Positions 1 through 7,500 of a stretch of DNA of 47,333 bases are shown piece by piece. The first letter of the stretch is position 1; every line of letters starts with the position of its first letter. The position numbers were made by a program, and so were the translations under genes. Source of the stretch: an uncultured Treponema sp. (GTDB lineage: Bacteria; Spirochaetota; Spirochaetia; Treponematales; Treponemataceae); assembly GCA_905372235.1 (NCBI GenBank), contig CAJPOF010000011.1:1-47333 (forward strand). The letters run 5' to 3'. Under the pieces are notes generated by a model that saw only the letters and a list, made by a program, of their open reading frames with translations, made no database searches and was not told where the DNA came from.

Positions 1-1473
1 CAGAATAAGATTATTCTGCCCAAAGGCGGTGAAGGTGTTACGGTAACGTGGAAATCGAATCCCGATCTTATCGATTCGGAAGGGAACGTTACGCATAAAG
101 ACGGAGAAGGCGTTGATGAAGTTGAACTTACCGCAACGATAACAAAGGGAGAGGCTTCCGTCAAAAAGACTTTTACCGTAAAAATTGCGCAAAAGAATAA
201 AGTTCTTTCTACAGAGGAAATTCTTGATTCAGTTACAATTCCGGTAAACTACGATAAAACCAAATACGAAGCTCAAGACATCGATGTGCAGGAATCAATA
301 TTGGTGGAAGATAAGACGGTAACTATTGAATACACATCATCAAACGATGTAACGCACTTAAGATACAACTCGTCTACAAAAAAAATCACCGTACACCGCG
401 ATATTGCCGATGTAACCGTACAGCTTTCCGTAAAGCTCACCTGTGAAGGAAAAGAAAAAACAAAGCAGATTCCGGTTTTGATAGAGCGTATCCCTGAGTT
501 TATAAAAGAAGCTTACGGAACCACAACTACATTTGCTTTTGACGGTACAACGCTTACAAAAACAGATTCTACTTCTTCGTGGAGCGGTGGTTCAAAATTC
601 GCTTATACGGTAGATACAAAGAACGAAATCATTACGGTTTCTAAAACTCATACTTTCAGGAACGGCGAATTTTTAGATAAAGAAAAGTATATAAATGCTC
701 AAATTGCAGAATTCTCGAAGGTTACTTCCGTTTATAAGAAAGCATACGAGCAGCCGAATCTTGAAAATCTTAGAGTTCTTTTTAATTATAACGATGCGAA
801 TCTTAAAAATGACGATGAGCTGATCGACTATATTCTTAAAAACGAGAATATCCGTAAGCATTTTGACGGAATAACGGAGACTTCAACAAAGGACGACTTT
901 AAAGCTCTTGCTGAAGATAAAAAAAAGAAGGGTATAAAAAGCTTCTGTGAAGAAGTGCTAAAAGAGGGAGCTGCTTATCATAATATATCTGATGCATTAC
1001 CTTACCTTGAAATGCTTAAAAAAGTTGAAGCTGCAGCAATTGCCAAAATTCGAAAAGAAATATCTAAAGAGTTTTTTACGAATATTAAATATAAATACAT
1101 AGTATCATCAGAGATCTATAAGAGTACCTATCCGAAGGGAGTCTGGTTTGAAGCAAAATATATTTACGATGAAAACCTAAGCTGGTATGAAAATAGTTAC
1201 TACGGAAGCTGGTATGGTATATGGCAAGATGTATATGGTACATGGAATTTAAAGGTCGGTTCTAATATTTATTATGGGAAATTTAATTCCGACTATACCG
1301 AATTTACTTATTCTAAGAAAAAGAATGATGGAACCGGTCAAACCTATTCTGAAAACGGCAAATGGATTTTTGAAAAACCTGTTGCGGCTCCCGATGGCAA
1401 AGTCAGTATGAAAGCCAAGAAAAGCGGTCCGTTGGAAGAAGTTACATTGGAATTCCATCCGTACCAGCTTTAA
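1..1473 (+). CDS. aBig-type surface protein, 3' part (5' end outside window)
   Basis: The frame is open from the first base, so the gene begins before the window and 490 residues are visible; an in-frame GTG at 286 is not needed as a start. The first ~75 residues match the atrophied bacterial Ig-like (aBig) pattern: VTVTWKSNPDLIDSEG, then a threonine-rich strand ending in KKTFTVKI. Similar modules occur in the lipoprotein at 44985-47297. The remaining ~400 residues are a lysine-rich helical stretch followed by a Tyr/Trp/Gly-rich beta-like tail (about residues 375-450); I recognise no enzyme there. By family it should be an exported, probably outer-surface protein, but its signal peptide is not in the window. 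A strong terminator follows 46 nt after the stop. The aBig assignment is fairly sure; function is unknown. Confidence 0.8.
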   Translation, partial: QNKIILPKGGEGVTVTWKSNPDLIDSEGNVTHKDGEGVDEVELTATITKGEASVKKTFTVKIAQKNKVLSTEEILDSVTIPVNYDKTKYEAQDIDVQESILVEDKTVTIEYTSSNDVTHLRYNSSTKKITVHRDIADVTVQLSVKLTCEGKEKTKQIPVLIERIPEFIKEAYGTTTTFAFDGTTLTKTDSTSSWSGGSKFAYTVDTKNEIITVSKTHTFRNGEFLDKEKYINAQIAEFSKVTSVYKKAYEQPNLENLRVLFNYNDANLKNDDELIDYILKNENIRKHFDGITETSTKDDFKALAEDKKKKGIKSFCEEVLKEGAAYHNISDALPYLEMLKKVEAAAIAKIRKEISKEFFTNIKYKYIVSSEIYKSTYPKGVWFEAKYIYDENLSWYENSYYGSWYGIWQDVYGTWNLKVGSNIYYGKFNSDYTEFTYSKKKNDGTGQTYSENGKWIFEKPVAAPDGKVSMKAKKSGPLEEVTLEFHPYQL

Positions 1474-1519
1474 TTCTTTCCTAGCAAGGTTTCAAATACC
1501 TAAAGCGTAGTAAAACAGT

Positions 1520-1558
1520 CTGCCGAAAAAGCGCATTACTTTTTCGGCAGATTTTTTT
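1520..1558 (+). terminator. Rho-independent terminator
   Basis: A perfect 12-bp stem (CTGCCGAAAAAG pairing with CTTTTTCGGCAG, loop of 7 nt) is followed by a run of eight T. It lies directly after the aBig protein gene and ends its transcript. Confidence 0.9.
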
Positions 1559-1582
1559 TGCTTTAATTGCATATCTTTGTTT

Positions 1583-1741
1583 TCAGCGCAAAAACTCATT
1601 CGGCAGAGGCGCGCTCACGGTTATCGTTTTTCCGCTGATGGGGTGCTGAAAAGTCAAACTTTGTGCGTGGAGCATTGTGCGCTTGTATTCCGACGCGCCG
1701 TATAGCGTGTCGCCTGAAATCGGCAGGCGGCTCAAAAATGG
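1583..1741 (-). pseudogene. Remnant of an RluA-type pseudouridine synthase (C-terminal tail)
   Basis: The minus strand encodes the conserved C-terminal tail of RluA/RluD-family 23S rRNA or tRNA pseudouridine synthases: PISGDTLYGASEYKRTMLHA, then a segment ending HPISGKTITVSAPLPNEF and a stop at 1583-1585. About 50 codons survive. Upstream the frame breaks near 1733-1738: adding one T to the T-run would join the tail to the frame reading VRHF, so a one-base deletion is plausible there. The catalytic domain with its Asp is absent. What lies further upstream is the palindromic array at 1815-1931 rather than the rest of a synthase gene, so this looks like a gene eroded at the edge of an accessory block. 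Confidence 0.7.
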
Positions 1742-1814
1742 CGGACGGGGCAAAGCGATACACGCTCAAATAACTCGGCGGAATCAAGGTGAATAAAATC
1801 GCCCGGTACCGCTC

Positions 1815-1931
1815 TATGCGAACCTCTCGCATCGAGGCATTCGAAACTCTCGCATAAGGCTATGCGAAACTCTCGCATAAGGCGATACGAACTGTTCGCA
1901 TAGCGGTATGCGAGCCATTCGCATCGCTCGG
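1815..1931. repeat. Tandem array of five ~23-bp imperfect palindromic units
   Basis: Five consecutive units start at 1815, 1839, 1861, 1884 and 1907 (lengths 24, 22, 23, 23 and 25). Each is built on an inverted repeat of the form ATGCGA-N5-TCGCAT with some decay, followed by a GC-rich linker such as AAGGC. It lies between the rluA remnant and the SUMF1 lipoprotein gene and is not coding in any convincing frame. The design matches the arrays at 6461-6543 and 44718-44809. From 1932 to the ribosome binding site at 2287 I see no gene, only a short perfect palindrome (CACTTTGCAAAGTG near 2160). Confidence 0.75.
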
Positions 1932-2300
1932 ATCAGACCCACTGACCCGCTCGAATCAGGGGCTTCCATCCGTCCGGGTGAGGGGTACACATTCGGGCGA
2001 GCAGGGCTATCAAAGGTAATCGGACAATTCAATCACTCATTAAAAAAAGCCAAAGCGTTGAAAACCATATAAAAATAGAATATATTGCATAGTGGTGAGA
2101 GATAAAAGAATTGCTGGCAGTATAGTTTCAGACAAGCACACGCAAAAAAGCGTTCTAGCACTTTGCAAAGTGTGTTTGTGCCGCATAACCGTTCGCCTGT
2201 TCGGTGTAAGCCATACTCAAGATACAACAAGACAATTTTCTCAAACTATTGCACATCCGCACAAAGGCTGTGTTTCAAATCTTTTTAAGGAGGGATTACT

Positions 2301-4610
2301 GTGAAAAAAGGTAATTCAAAAACTAAGGCGTTTGCCTTTTTGGGAGTGGCTTTTGTGCTGCTCATCGCACTTATCGGCTGCAAGCAGACAATCAATGGAG
2401 ATGCCCCCAAGCACGCCATCACTTTCAGCGTGGAAGGCGATAGCGGCACGCTCAAAGCGACGGCGGAAGGCATAGCCGAAACGGACAAAAGCCCCGTATC
2501 TGTCGAAGAGGGCAAAGTCGTAACATTCACCGCTCAAGCTAACGAAGGCTATCAGGTGAAAGGCTGGACGCTCGACGGCAAGACAATCGCTGAAGCAGGC
2601 AAAGGCACGGAATACAAGCACACCGTAACCAAGGCTTGTGCAATCACCGTAAGTTTTGAAATTATACCGGAAGAAGCCATCCTCACGCTCGACCCCGCCA
2701 ACCTCACCATCGATGTTACGGCAAAGACGGCTGACGGTAAGCCCATTGAGGTGGAAGGCTGCACCGAGGCAACCCTTGAAAGCGAGGAAGATGGCACACT
2801 GCACGCAAAAGGCACAAAGGTTGTCCTTAGAGGTAAAATCACTGAGCTTAATTGCAGCGACAATAAGCTTACCGCCCTCGACGTACACGGCTTGACCTCT
2901 TTGCAAACGCTGAACTGCTACAACAACAAGCTCGCCACTCTCAATGTGTCTGGTTGTACCGCATTGAAAATGCTGGGCTGTTTTAGAAACAAACTCACCG
3001 CTATTGACGTGCAAGGCTTAAAGTCTTTGGAGATGTTGGGCATACACGGCAATCAGCTTACTTCTATCAACATCTCTGGCTTAACCGCACTAAAACGCCT
3101 TAGTTGCTACGCAAATAAGATTGATACCGAAGCGATGACAGCGATATTACAGGCATTGCCGACTCGGGATGCAGGCGATAATGCAAAGGCGACGCTTTAT
3201 ACCGAAAAGACAGACGTTGAAGAAAGCAACCGCAAAGACTACACCAAGCCCGAAACTCTTAAAACTGCAGCTCTCGGTGCAATTGGCAGGAACTGGAAAC
3301 TACTGAAAGAAAAGCAGGGAGGAACGGAAGTAGACATTCAGCTTGAGGAAACTCACGCCATCACCTTCAACGTGGAAGGCGGAAACGGCAAACTCACTGC
3401 AAAGGCGGACGGCATCCCTGAAACAGAGGCAAGCCCAATCAGTGTGGAGCAAGGCAAAAAGGTAACATTTACGGCAACACCTAACGCTGGCTATCGGGTT
3501 AAAGGCTGGAAGATGGATAGCAACCCAATCGCCGAAGCTGGCACAAAGACAGAGTACGAACACACCGTAGCCAAAGCTTGCGTCATAAGCGTGAGTTTTG
3601 AAGCCATACCTCAGCACTCCATAACATTCAGCGTAGACGGTGCGAACGGCACGGTTAAGGCGGAAGTTGACGGCACGGGAATCAACTCAAACGATAATAT
3701 TAAACAAGGCAAAGTCATCACCTTTACCGCAACACCGGATGCGGGCTATGCGGTAGACAGCTGGACGATAACTGGCGGTTCGTTTGAAAACGGCAGCGGA
3801 ACAGCCTACAACAACACCGCAAAACTAATTGTAACGGCAAACACCGAGGTCAAGGTACGCTTTATACAAGGCACGGTTTACACGGCGGGAAGCGTCCGTT
3901 TTTTGATGAAAGACATCGACGCCGTAACAAACGGCACTGTCGGACACAACGATCAAGCCGATAACAGACCGCATCAGGTAAACATTTCCGCCTACCGCAT
4001 TGGGGAGACGGAAGTAACGCAGGAGCTATGGCAGGCTGTGATGGGAGAGAACCCGAGCTGCTTTAAGGACAGCCTTCAAAATCCTTTGGAAAATGTAAAC
4101 TGGTATGAGTGTATAGTATTCTGCAATGAGCTTACCAAGAAAGTAACCGGCTCAGACAATGAGTGTGTATATAGGGTTCTGGGAAACGTATATGACAAAA
4201 AGGCATTAGAAGCAAATCAAATACCTGAAATAAGAAGCGACAAAAAAGGCTTTCGCCTGCCGTATGAAAATGAATGGGAGTGGGCTGCTAAGGGTGGCAC
4301 GGAGAACAAGTGGCCAGGCACGGATGATGAAAGTAAGGTCGGCGAGTATGCGTGGTACAAAGTGAACAGTGATTGGAAAACGCATGAAGTGAAAATGAAA
4401 AAGCCGAACGGCTACGGCTTATACGACATGAGCGGGAACGTGATGGAATTCTGTTGGGAGAAGTACTCGTCTTCTTCCGATGCCCGTCTCGCACGTGGCG
4501 GATGCTGGGATAGCCGCACTGCAATGCACATCTCTCGTGCGTTTAAGGAATACCTTCCGCCCAAAAATAAAGGCTCGGAGCGCGGCTTACGTATAGTGTG
4601 CTCGCAGTGA
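2301..4610 (+). CDS. Mosaic lipoprotein: InlB-like repeats, LRRs and C-terminal SUMF1 (FGE-fold) domain
   Basis: A 769-residue lipoprotein starting at GTG 2301 behind a strong AAGGAGG. The lipobox LIALIGC puts the lipidated cysteine at residue 27. In order: an InlB B-repeat-like module (~35-120, VTFTAQANEGYQVKGW), about five 21-residue leucine-rich repeats (~180-275, pattern LxCxxNKLTxLDVxG), two more InlB-like modules (~350-430 and ~440-520), then a SUMF1/formylglycine-generating-enzyme fold (~525-769; FRLPYENEWEWAAKGG, YGLYDMSGNVMEFCWE, RLARGGCWDS, RGLRIV). The Cys pair used by true formylglycine-generating enzymes after the RGGS-type motif is missing, so it is more likely a binding scaffold (C-type-lectin-like) than an enzyme. 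Treponemes carry families of such SUMF1 proteins, some diversified by DGRs, but no reverse transcriptase or template repeat is visible here. It appears richer in G+C than the core genes. Ligand unknown. Confidence 0.88.
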   Translation: MKKGNSKTKAFAFLGVAFVLLIALIGCKQTINGDAPKHAITFSVEGDSGTLKATAEGIAETDKSPVSVEEGKVVTFTAQANEGYQVKGWTLDGKTIAEAGKGTEYKHTVTKACAITVSFEIIPEEAILTLDPANLTIDVTAKTADGKPIEVEGCTEATLESEEDGTLHAKGTKVVLRGKITELNCSDNKLTALDVHGLTSLQTLNCYNNKLATLNVSGCTALKMLGCFRNKLTAIDVQGLKSLEMLGIHGNQLTSINISGLTALKRLSCYANKIDTEAMTAILQALPTRDAGDNAKATLYTEKTDVEESNRKDYTKPETLKTAALGAIGRNWKLLKEKQGGTEVDIQLEETHAITFNVEGGNGKLTAKADGIPETEASPISVEQGKKVTFTATPNAGYRVKGWKMDSNPIAEAGTKTEYEHTVAKACVISVSFEAIPQHSITFSVDGANGTVKAEVDGTGINSNDNIKQGKVITFTATPDAGYAVDSWTITGGSFENGSGTAYNNTAKLIVTANTEVKVRFIQGTVYTAGSVRFLMKDIDAVTNGTVGHNDQADNRPHQVNISAYRIGETEVTQELWQAVMGENPSCFKDSLQNPLENVNWYECIVFCNELTKKVTGSDNECVYRVLGNVYDKKALEANQIPEIRSDKKGFRLPYENEWEWAAKGGTENKWPGTDDESKVGEYAWYKVNSDWKTHEVKMKKPNGYGLYDMSGNVMEFCWEKYSSSSDARLARGGCWDSRTAMHISRAFKEYLPPKNKGSERGLRIVCSQ

Positions 4611-4687
4611 AAAGCCCACAGTCTTGCCCGATACGCCTGAGGCTCAGGACATGTCCACCCGAGCAAGTATGTCTATCTTGACCGAGC

Positions 4688-4949
4688 GGCGGACATAGTT
4701 AGGCATCGTTCAGCGTATAACGCTTGGTATGTCCGCCCCAAGAATCGGGCAAAAGCCCGATTCTTGCAAGAGGAAGTGTTCATTGTAGTAGACAGACATA
4801 GTTAGGCATCGTTCATTGAGTAACGCTTGGTATATCCGCCCCACGAATCGGACAGAACGCCCGATTTGTGCAAGATGTCTTATACAAGTTTTCCTGAAAG
4901 GAAAACTTGGGGTGGCGGTAGAAAAGTAAAAAGTTGTAAGAGTAGTTTC
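4688..4949. repeat. Integron attC-like repeat block, copy 1
   Basis: Contains two GTTAGGC core sites (4698-4704 and 4801-4807), fitting the integron consensus GTTRRRY and spaced 103 bp apart. Between them lie TAACGCTTGGTATGTC, a strong central hairpin (GAATCGGGC-AAAA-GCCCGATTC, ~4742-4763) and GACATAGTTAGGC. TAAC pairs with GTTA and TATGTC with GACATA at the base of the fold, as in attC sites. A second, diverged module follows, with a perfect 10-bp hairpin at 4885-4909 (CAAGTTTTCC/GGAAAACTTG). From 4728 to about 4946 it is nearly identical to 5760-5978, an offset of 1032 bp. No protein gene is supported between 4611 and 5069. Confidence 0.65.
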
Positions 4950-5069
4950 CCCGCCGTCCACTCGCTCAAGCAGATAAAAGACAAGCGAATTGACGGTATG
5001 ATTAAATCAATCTATTATTGAGCAATCCTTTTTAGTTTTAGCGATTCCCATTTATCGAATGGAGGCATT

Positions 5070-5279
5070 ATGACGTACGACGCCCTCTTTGAGCAAATAA
5101 AAACTGTACCACAAGAGTATCTTACAGATATAGAAAATTACGTCGGGTATGTTTTATACCAACACAAAAAAGATAGCGAAACAATCTTACAGCATGATTT
5201 ATCAAAACACTTCGGTAGCGTAAAAATGCACTGCGATGCTCTTACTGTGCAAAAGGAGCTGCGAAATGAATGGGATTGA
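5070..5279 (+). CDS. VapB-like antitoxin
   Basis: A 69-residue protein starting at ATG 5070 behind GGAGG (5061-5065). It begins MTYDALFEQIKTVPQEYLTD, which resembles small VapB/DUF2281-type antitoxins, and has a helical N-terminal half. Its stop overlaps the downstream PIN-toxin start by 14 bp, the usual arrangement for antitoxin-toxin pairs that are translationally coupled. By analogy it should neutralise the PIN toxin and repress the operon. The family call rests mainly on context and size; the DNA-binding fold cannot be assigned by eye. The pair sits between two near-identical attC-like repeat blocks, suggesting a mobile cassette. Confidence 0.75.
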   Translation: MTYDALFEQIKTVPQEYLTDIENYVGYVLYQHKKDSETILQHDLSKHFGSVKMHCDALTVQKELRNEWD

Positions 5280-5640
5280 TTATATGGCAGATACAAACGC
5301 TTTGATTTATCTTCTTTCAGGTAATCCGTGTATGAAGCCTTATTTATCAAGTCATATAGCCCTTTCCGTTATTTCTGAAATGGAGCTTCTTTCTTTTTTT
5401 GGAATAACGCCTTCTGAAGAAGAACGAATACGGTCTTTAATACAAGACTGTGCCGTCTTATTTTTAACTGAGGATATAAAAAATAAAGCGATTGCTTTGC
5501 GCCGTGCATATAAAATAAAACTTCCCGATGCTATCATTGCGGCAACAGCAATCGAAAATAAGCTAAAGTTAATTACTGCTGATAAAGGATTTGAACGGAT
5601 TAGAGAACTTAACTTACTGTTAATTGAGCCTGAGTTTTAG
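5266..5640 (+). CDS. vapC: PIN-domain toxin (VapC family)
   Basis: A 124-residue PIN-domain ribonuclease. I chose ATG 5266 because AAGGAG lies just upstream (5253-5258); an earlier in-frame ATG at 5236 has no such site. The acidic residues expected of a Mg-dependent PIN nuclease are present: Asp9 (MADTNALIYLL), Glu38 (ISEMELL), Asp88 (LPDAIIAATA) and Asp106 (TADKGF). VapC toxins cleave tRNA or rRNA and block translation until bound by their antitoxin. After the stop, 5643-5712 can fold as an imperfect hairpin (CTAAGACCCC against GGGGTTCTTAG), which could be a terminator-like structure or part of a cassette recombination site. The toxin family is secure; the RNA target is unknown. Confidence 0.88.
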   Translation: MNGIDYMADTNALIYLLSGNPCMKPYLSSHIALSVISEMELLSFFGITPSEEERIRSLIQDCAVLFLTEDIKNKAIALRRAYKIKLPDAIIAATAIENKLKLITADKGFERIRELNLLLIEPEF

Positions 5641-5719
5641 CACTAAGACCCCAGCAACCATCTTGCGATATATGCAGCATTAAAGCCTGCAAAACAATTC
5701 GGGGGTTCTTAGGGAGGGC

Positions 5720-5981
5720 GGCGGACATGTTTAGGCATCGTTCATTGAGTAACGCCTCGTATGTCCGCCCCAAGAATCGGGCAAAAGCCCGATTCTTGCA
5801 AGAGGAAGTGTTCATTGTAGTAGACAGACATAGTTAGGCATCGTTCATTGAGTAACGCTTGGTATATCCGCCCCACGAATCGGACAGAACGCCCGATTTG
5901 TGCAAGATGTCTTATACAAGTTTTCCTGAAAGGAAAACTTGGGGTGGCGGTAGAAAAGTGAAAGGTTGTAAGACCAGCTTT
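5720..5981. repeat. Integron attC-like repeat block, copy 2
   Basis: A second copy of the block at 4688-4949, offset by 1032 bp. The first core site reads TTTAGGC (5730-5736) with the preceding base pair changed (AG to GT); the second is intact GTTAGGC (5833-5839), again 103 bp on. Left of the first core only about 11 bp (GCGGCGGACAT) match copy 1, so similarity starts essentially at the core site. Right of it identity runs through the central hairpins to about 5978, then fades. This is how neighbouring integron cassettes look, but repeat-mediated duplication would also fit. Confidence 0.65.
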
Positions 5982-6452
5982 ACCCGCCACCCGGAGACTG
6001 AAAACTCCGCCTATGACGAAAAAGTCCACAAAAGGACGGTCGACCTTGTACCCGCCGCCGATCTCCGCACCGCACTTGAGGCAGTCAGCGTTAAGGTTCT
6101 GGGCGCAAAAGAGTCGAGCGCAAGAATCGCTTCGGTTACGGACTCGGCTACGGGCTTGAACGATGGCACGCTCACAATAGGAGATGACATCATCATCGAA
6201 GGAGAGAAGCTCAAAATCGACGAGAAAGACAGCCAGCAAGGCGTCTTCTTTGCTATGGAAGATGGAACGGAAATAAAAACTACCCATCGGCTTCCCATCA
6301 ACAAGCCAAGCCAAATCGTCGCCCGAGTGCCGAAGAACCTCTCCGCAGGACCTGTCAAGGTGATAGTGCGAACAAGGTATTCGGCAGAAGCCGTGCCGCT
6401 TAAAGAGCTGCGGGAAATCGTTTTCGGCTATCCATGCACGGCAAAAGCATAG
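5907..6452 (+). pseudogene. Orphan DUF4469-like C-terminal domain, apparently lacking its HU-like N-terminus
   Basis: The frame is open to the stop at 6450-6452. The first ~25 residues are encoded by the attC-like repeat itself. After about 5990 the sequence looks like the C-terminal part of DUF4469 proteins, which normally carry an N-terminal HU/IHF-like DNA-binding domain and an Ig-like C-terminal fold: KRTVDLVPAADLRTALEA, LTIGDDIIIEGEKLKID, GVFFAMEDGTE, and a final beta-rich segment. The HU-like half is missing and replaced by repeat DNA, so this is most likely a 5'-truncated gene, possibly still expressed as a fusion from the repeat. No convincing ribosome binding site precedes ATG 5907. 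The 23-bp array begins 8 nt after the stop. Confidence 0.55.
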
Positions 6453-6460
6453 ATTTTGTA

Positions 6461-6543
6461 CATCTTATCAAAGGGGCTTTGTACGTTCTGTCAAAGACCC
6501 TTTGCTCGCCTTGTCAAAGGTGCTTTGCACGTTTTATCAAAAC
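6461..6543. repeat. Tandem array with exact 23-bp period and palindromic units
   Basis: Units start at 6461, 6484, 6507 and 6530 (last one partial). Each carries CAAAG-N3-CTTTG, with the 3-nt loop varying (GGG, ACC, GTG) while the arms stay constant. The final partial unit (ATCAAAAC) can pair with GTTTTGAT about 15 nt further on. It separates the DUF4469 remnant from the sir2 gene, i.e. accessory from core DNA. Confidence 0.75.
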
Positions 6544-6601
6544 AATTAATGCCTAATCGTTTTGATGAAAAATATACTGCTTCTTTTTCCGATAGTTTTT
6601 G

Positions 6602-7330
6602 CTAGGCGATATTTATTTTATCAAGGACTTCGCCTATGCTGTCCCGGATTACCAAATCTGCTTTTCCGTCGCTTTGGGTCGGGGTCTTGTTTATCAGCAC
6701 AAGATATTTTCCCTTAAAGTAATCTACAAGTCCTGCCGCCGGATAAACGACCAGCGATGTTCCGCCTATTATAAGCATATCCGCCTGAATTATGGCATTT
6801 ACCGCTCCGGTTATGACATCGTTATCCAGCGCTTCCTCGTACAGAACGACATCGGGTTTCACGATTTTTCCGCATTTTGTGCAACGGGGGATTCCTTCGT
6901 CCGTTCGGCTTTCTTTGTCGATAAAATCCACGCCGTAGGATTCGCCGCAGCCTGTGCAATAGTTTCTAAGGATGCTTCCGTGGAGTTCAAAAACATTCTT
7001 GCTTCCCGCCGCCTGATGCAATCCGTCGATATTCTGCGTTACGATGGCAAGCAGTTTTCCCGCTTCTTCCATTTTTGCCAACGCAAGATGGGCTTTGTTC
7101 GGCTTCACTCCTTTTATGATAAGTTTTTCTCGGTAAAACTCGTAGAATTCCTTTGTCCGTGCCTGAAAGAAAGTCCGGCTGATTATCTGTTCCGGCGGAT
7201 ACTTCCAGCGTTGCGAATAAAGTCCGTCCTGGCTTCTGAAGTCAGGAATTCCGCTTTCCGTGGAAACTCCCGCCCCTCCGAAAAACACAATTCTGTTACA
7301 TTCATCGTACATTTGCTGAAGTGATTTCAT
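6602..7330 (-). CDS. cobB: NAD-dependent protein deacylase, Sir2 family
   Basis: A 242-residue sirtuin. The start is placed at ATG 7330 because AGAGG precedes it; the frame is open 11 codons further but with no site. It removes acyl groups from lysines using NAD+, giving nicotinamide and O-acyl-ADP-ribose, in the cytoplasm. Visible signatures: GAGVSTESGIPDFRS (19-33), TQNIDGLH (98-105), catalytic His117 in ELHGS, and a zinc site C125-x2-C128 with C150-x2-C153. The length is normal for bacterial CobB-type enzymes. It is transcribed divergently from the giant Ig-repeat gene; the 170 bp between them should hold both promoters. Acyl preference cannot be read with confidence. Confidence 0.93.
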   Translation of the reverse strand: MKSLQQMYDECNRIVFFGGAGVSTESGIPDFRSQDGLYSQRWKYPPEQIISRTFFQARTKEFYEFYREKLIIKGVKPNKAHLALAKMEEAGKLLAIVTQNIDGLHQAAGSKNVFELHGSILRNYCTGCGESYGVDFIDKESRTDEGIPRCTKCGKIVKPDVVLYEEALDNDVITGAVNAIIQADMLIIGGTSLVVYPAAGLVDYFKGKYLVLINKTPTQSDGKADLVIRDSIGEVLDKINIA

Positions 7331-7500
7331 AACACTGCCTCTTTTATCTAAAAATCTATCCATCCATGTTTGTTCAATTCTACCTCAAATTAAAGAATTA
7401 TGTAGAAAATGCCGTAAATGTCTAAAAGGGAAAATGTGTCAACTATATTCAGTTTTTAATTAAACTGATATCATAGCGAAAACAGAGGAGATTCTACTTG

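Noticed and set aside
1596..1832. 78-residue ORF on the minus strand
   Set aside because: It is another frame of the rluA remnant and the palindromic array; the recognisable protein similarity is in a different frame.
2301..4610. Diversity-generating retroelement target with its own cassette
   Set aside because: No reverse transcriptase, Avd or template repeat is visible anywhere in the window; only the fold is suggestive.
6602..7324. 241-residue plus-strand ORF opposite the sirtuin gene
   Set aside because: A shadow frame of cobB; the minus strand has all sirtuin motifs.
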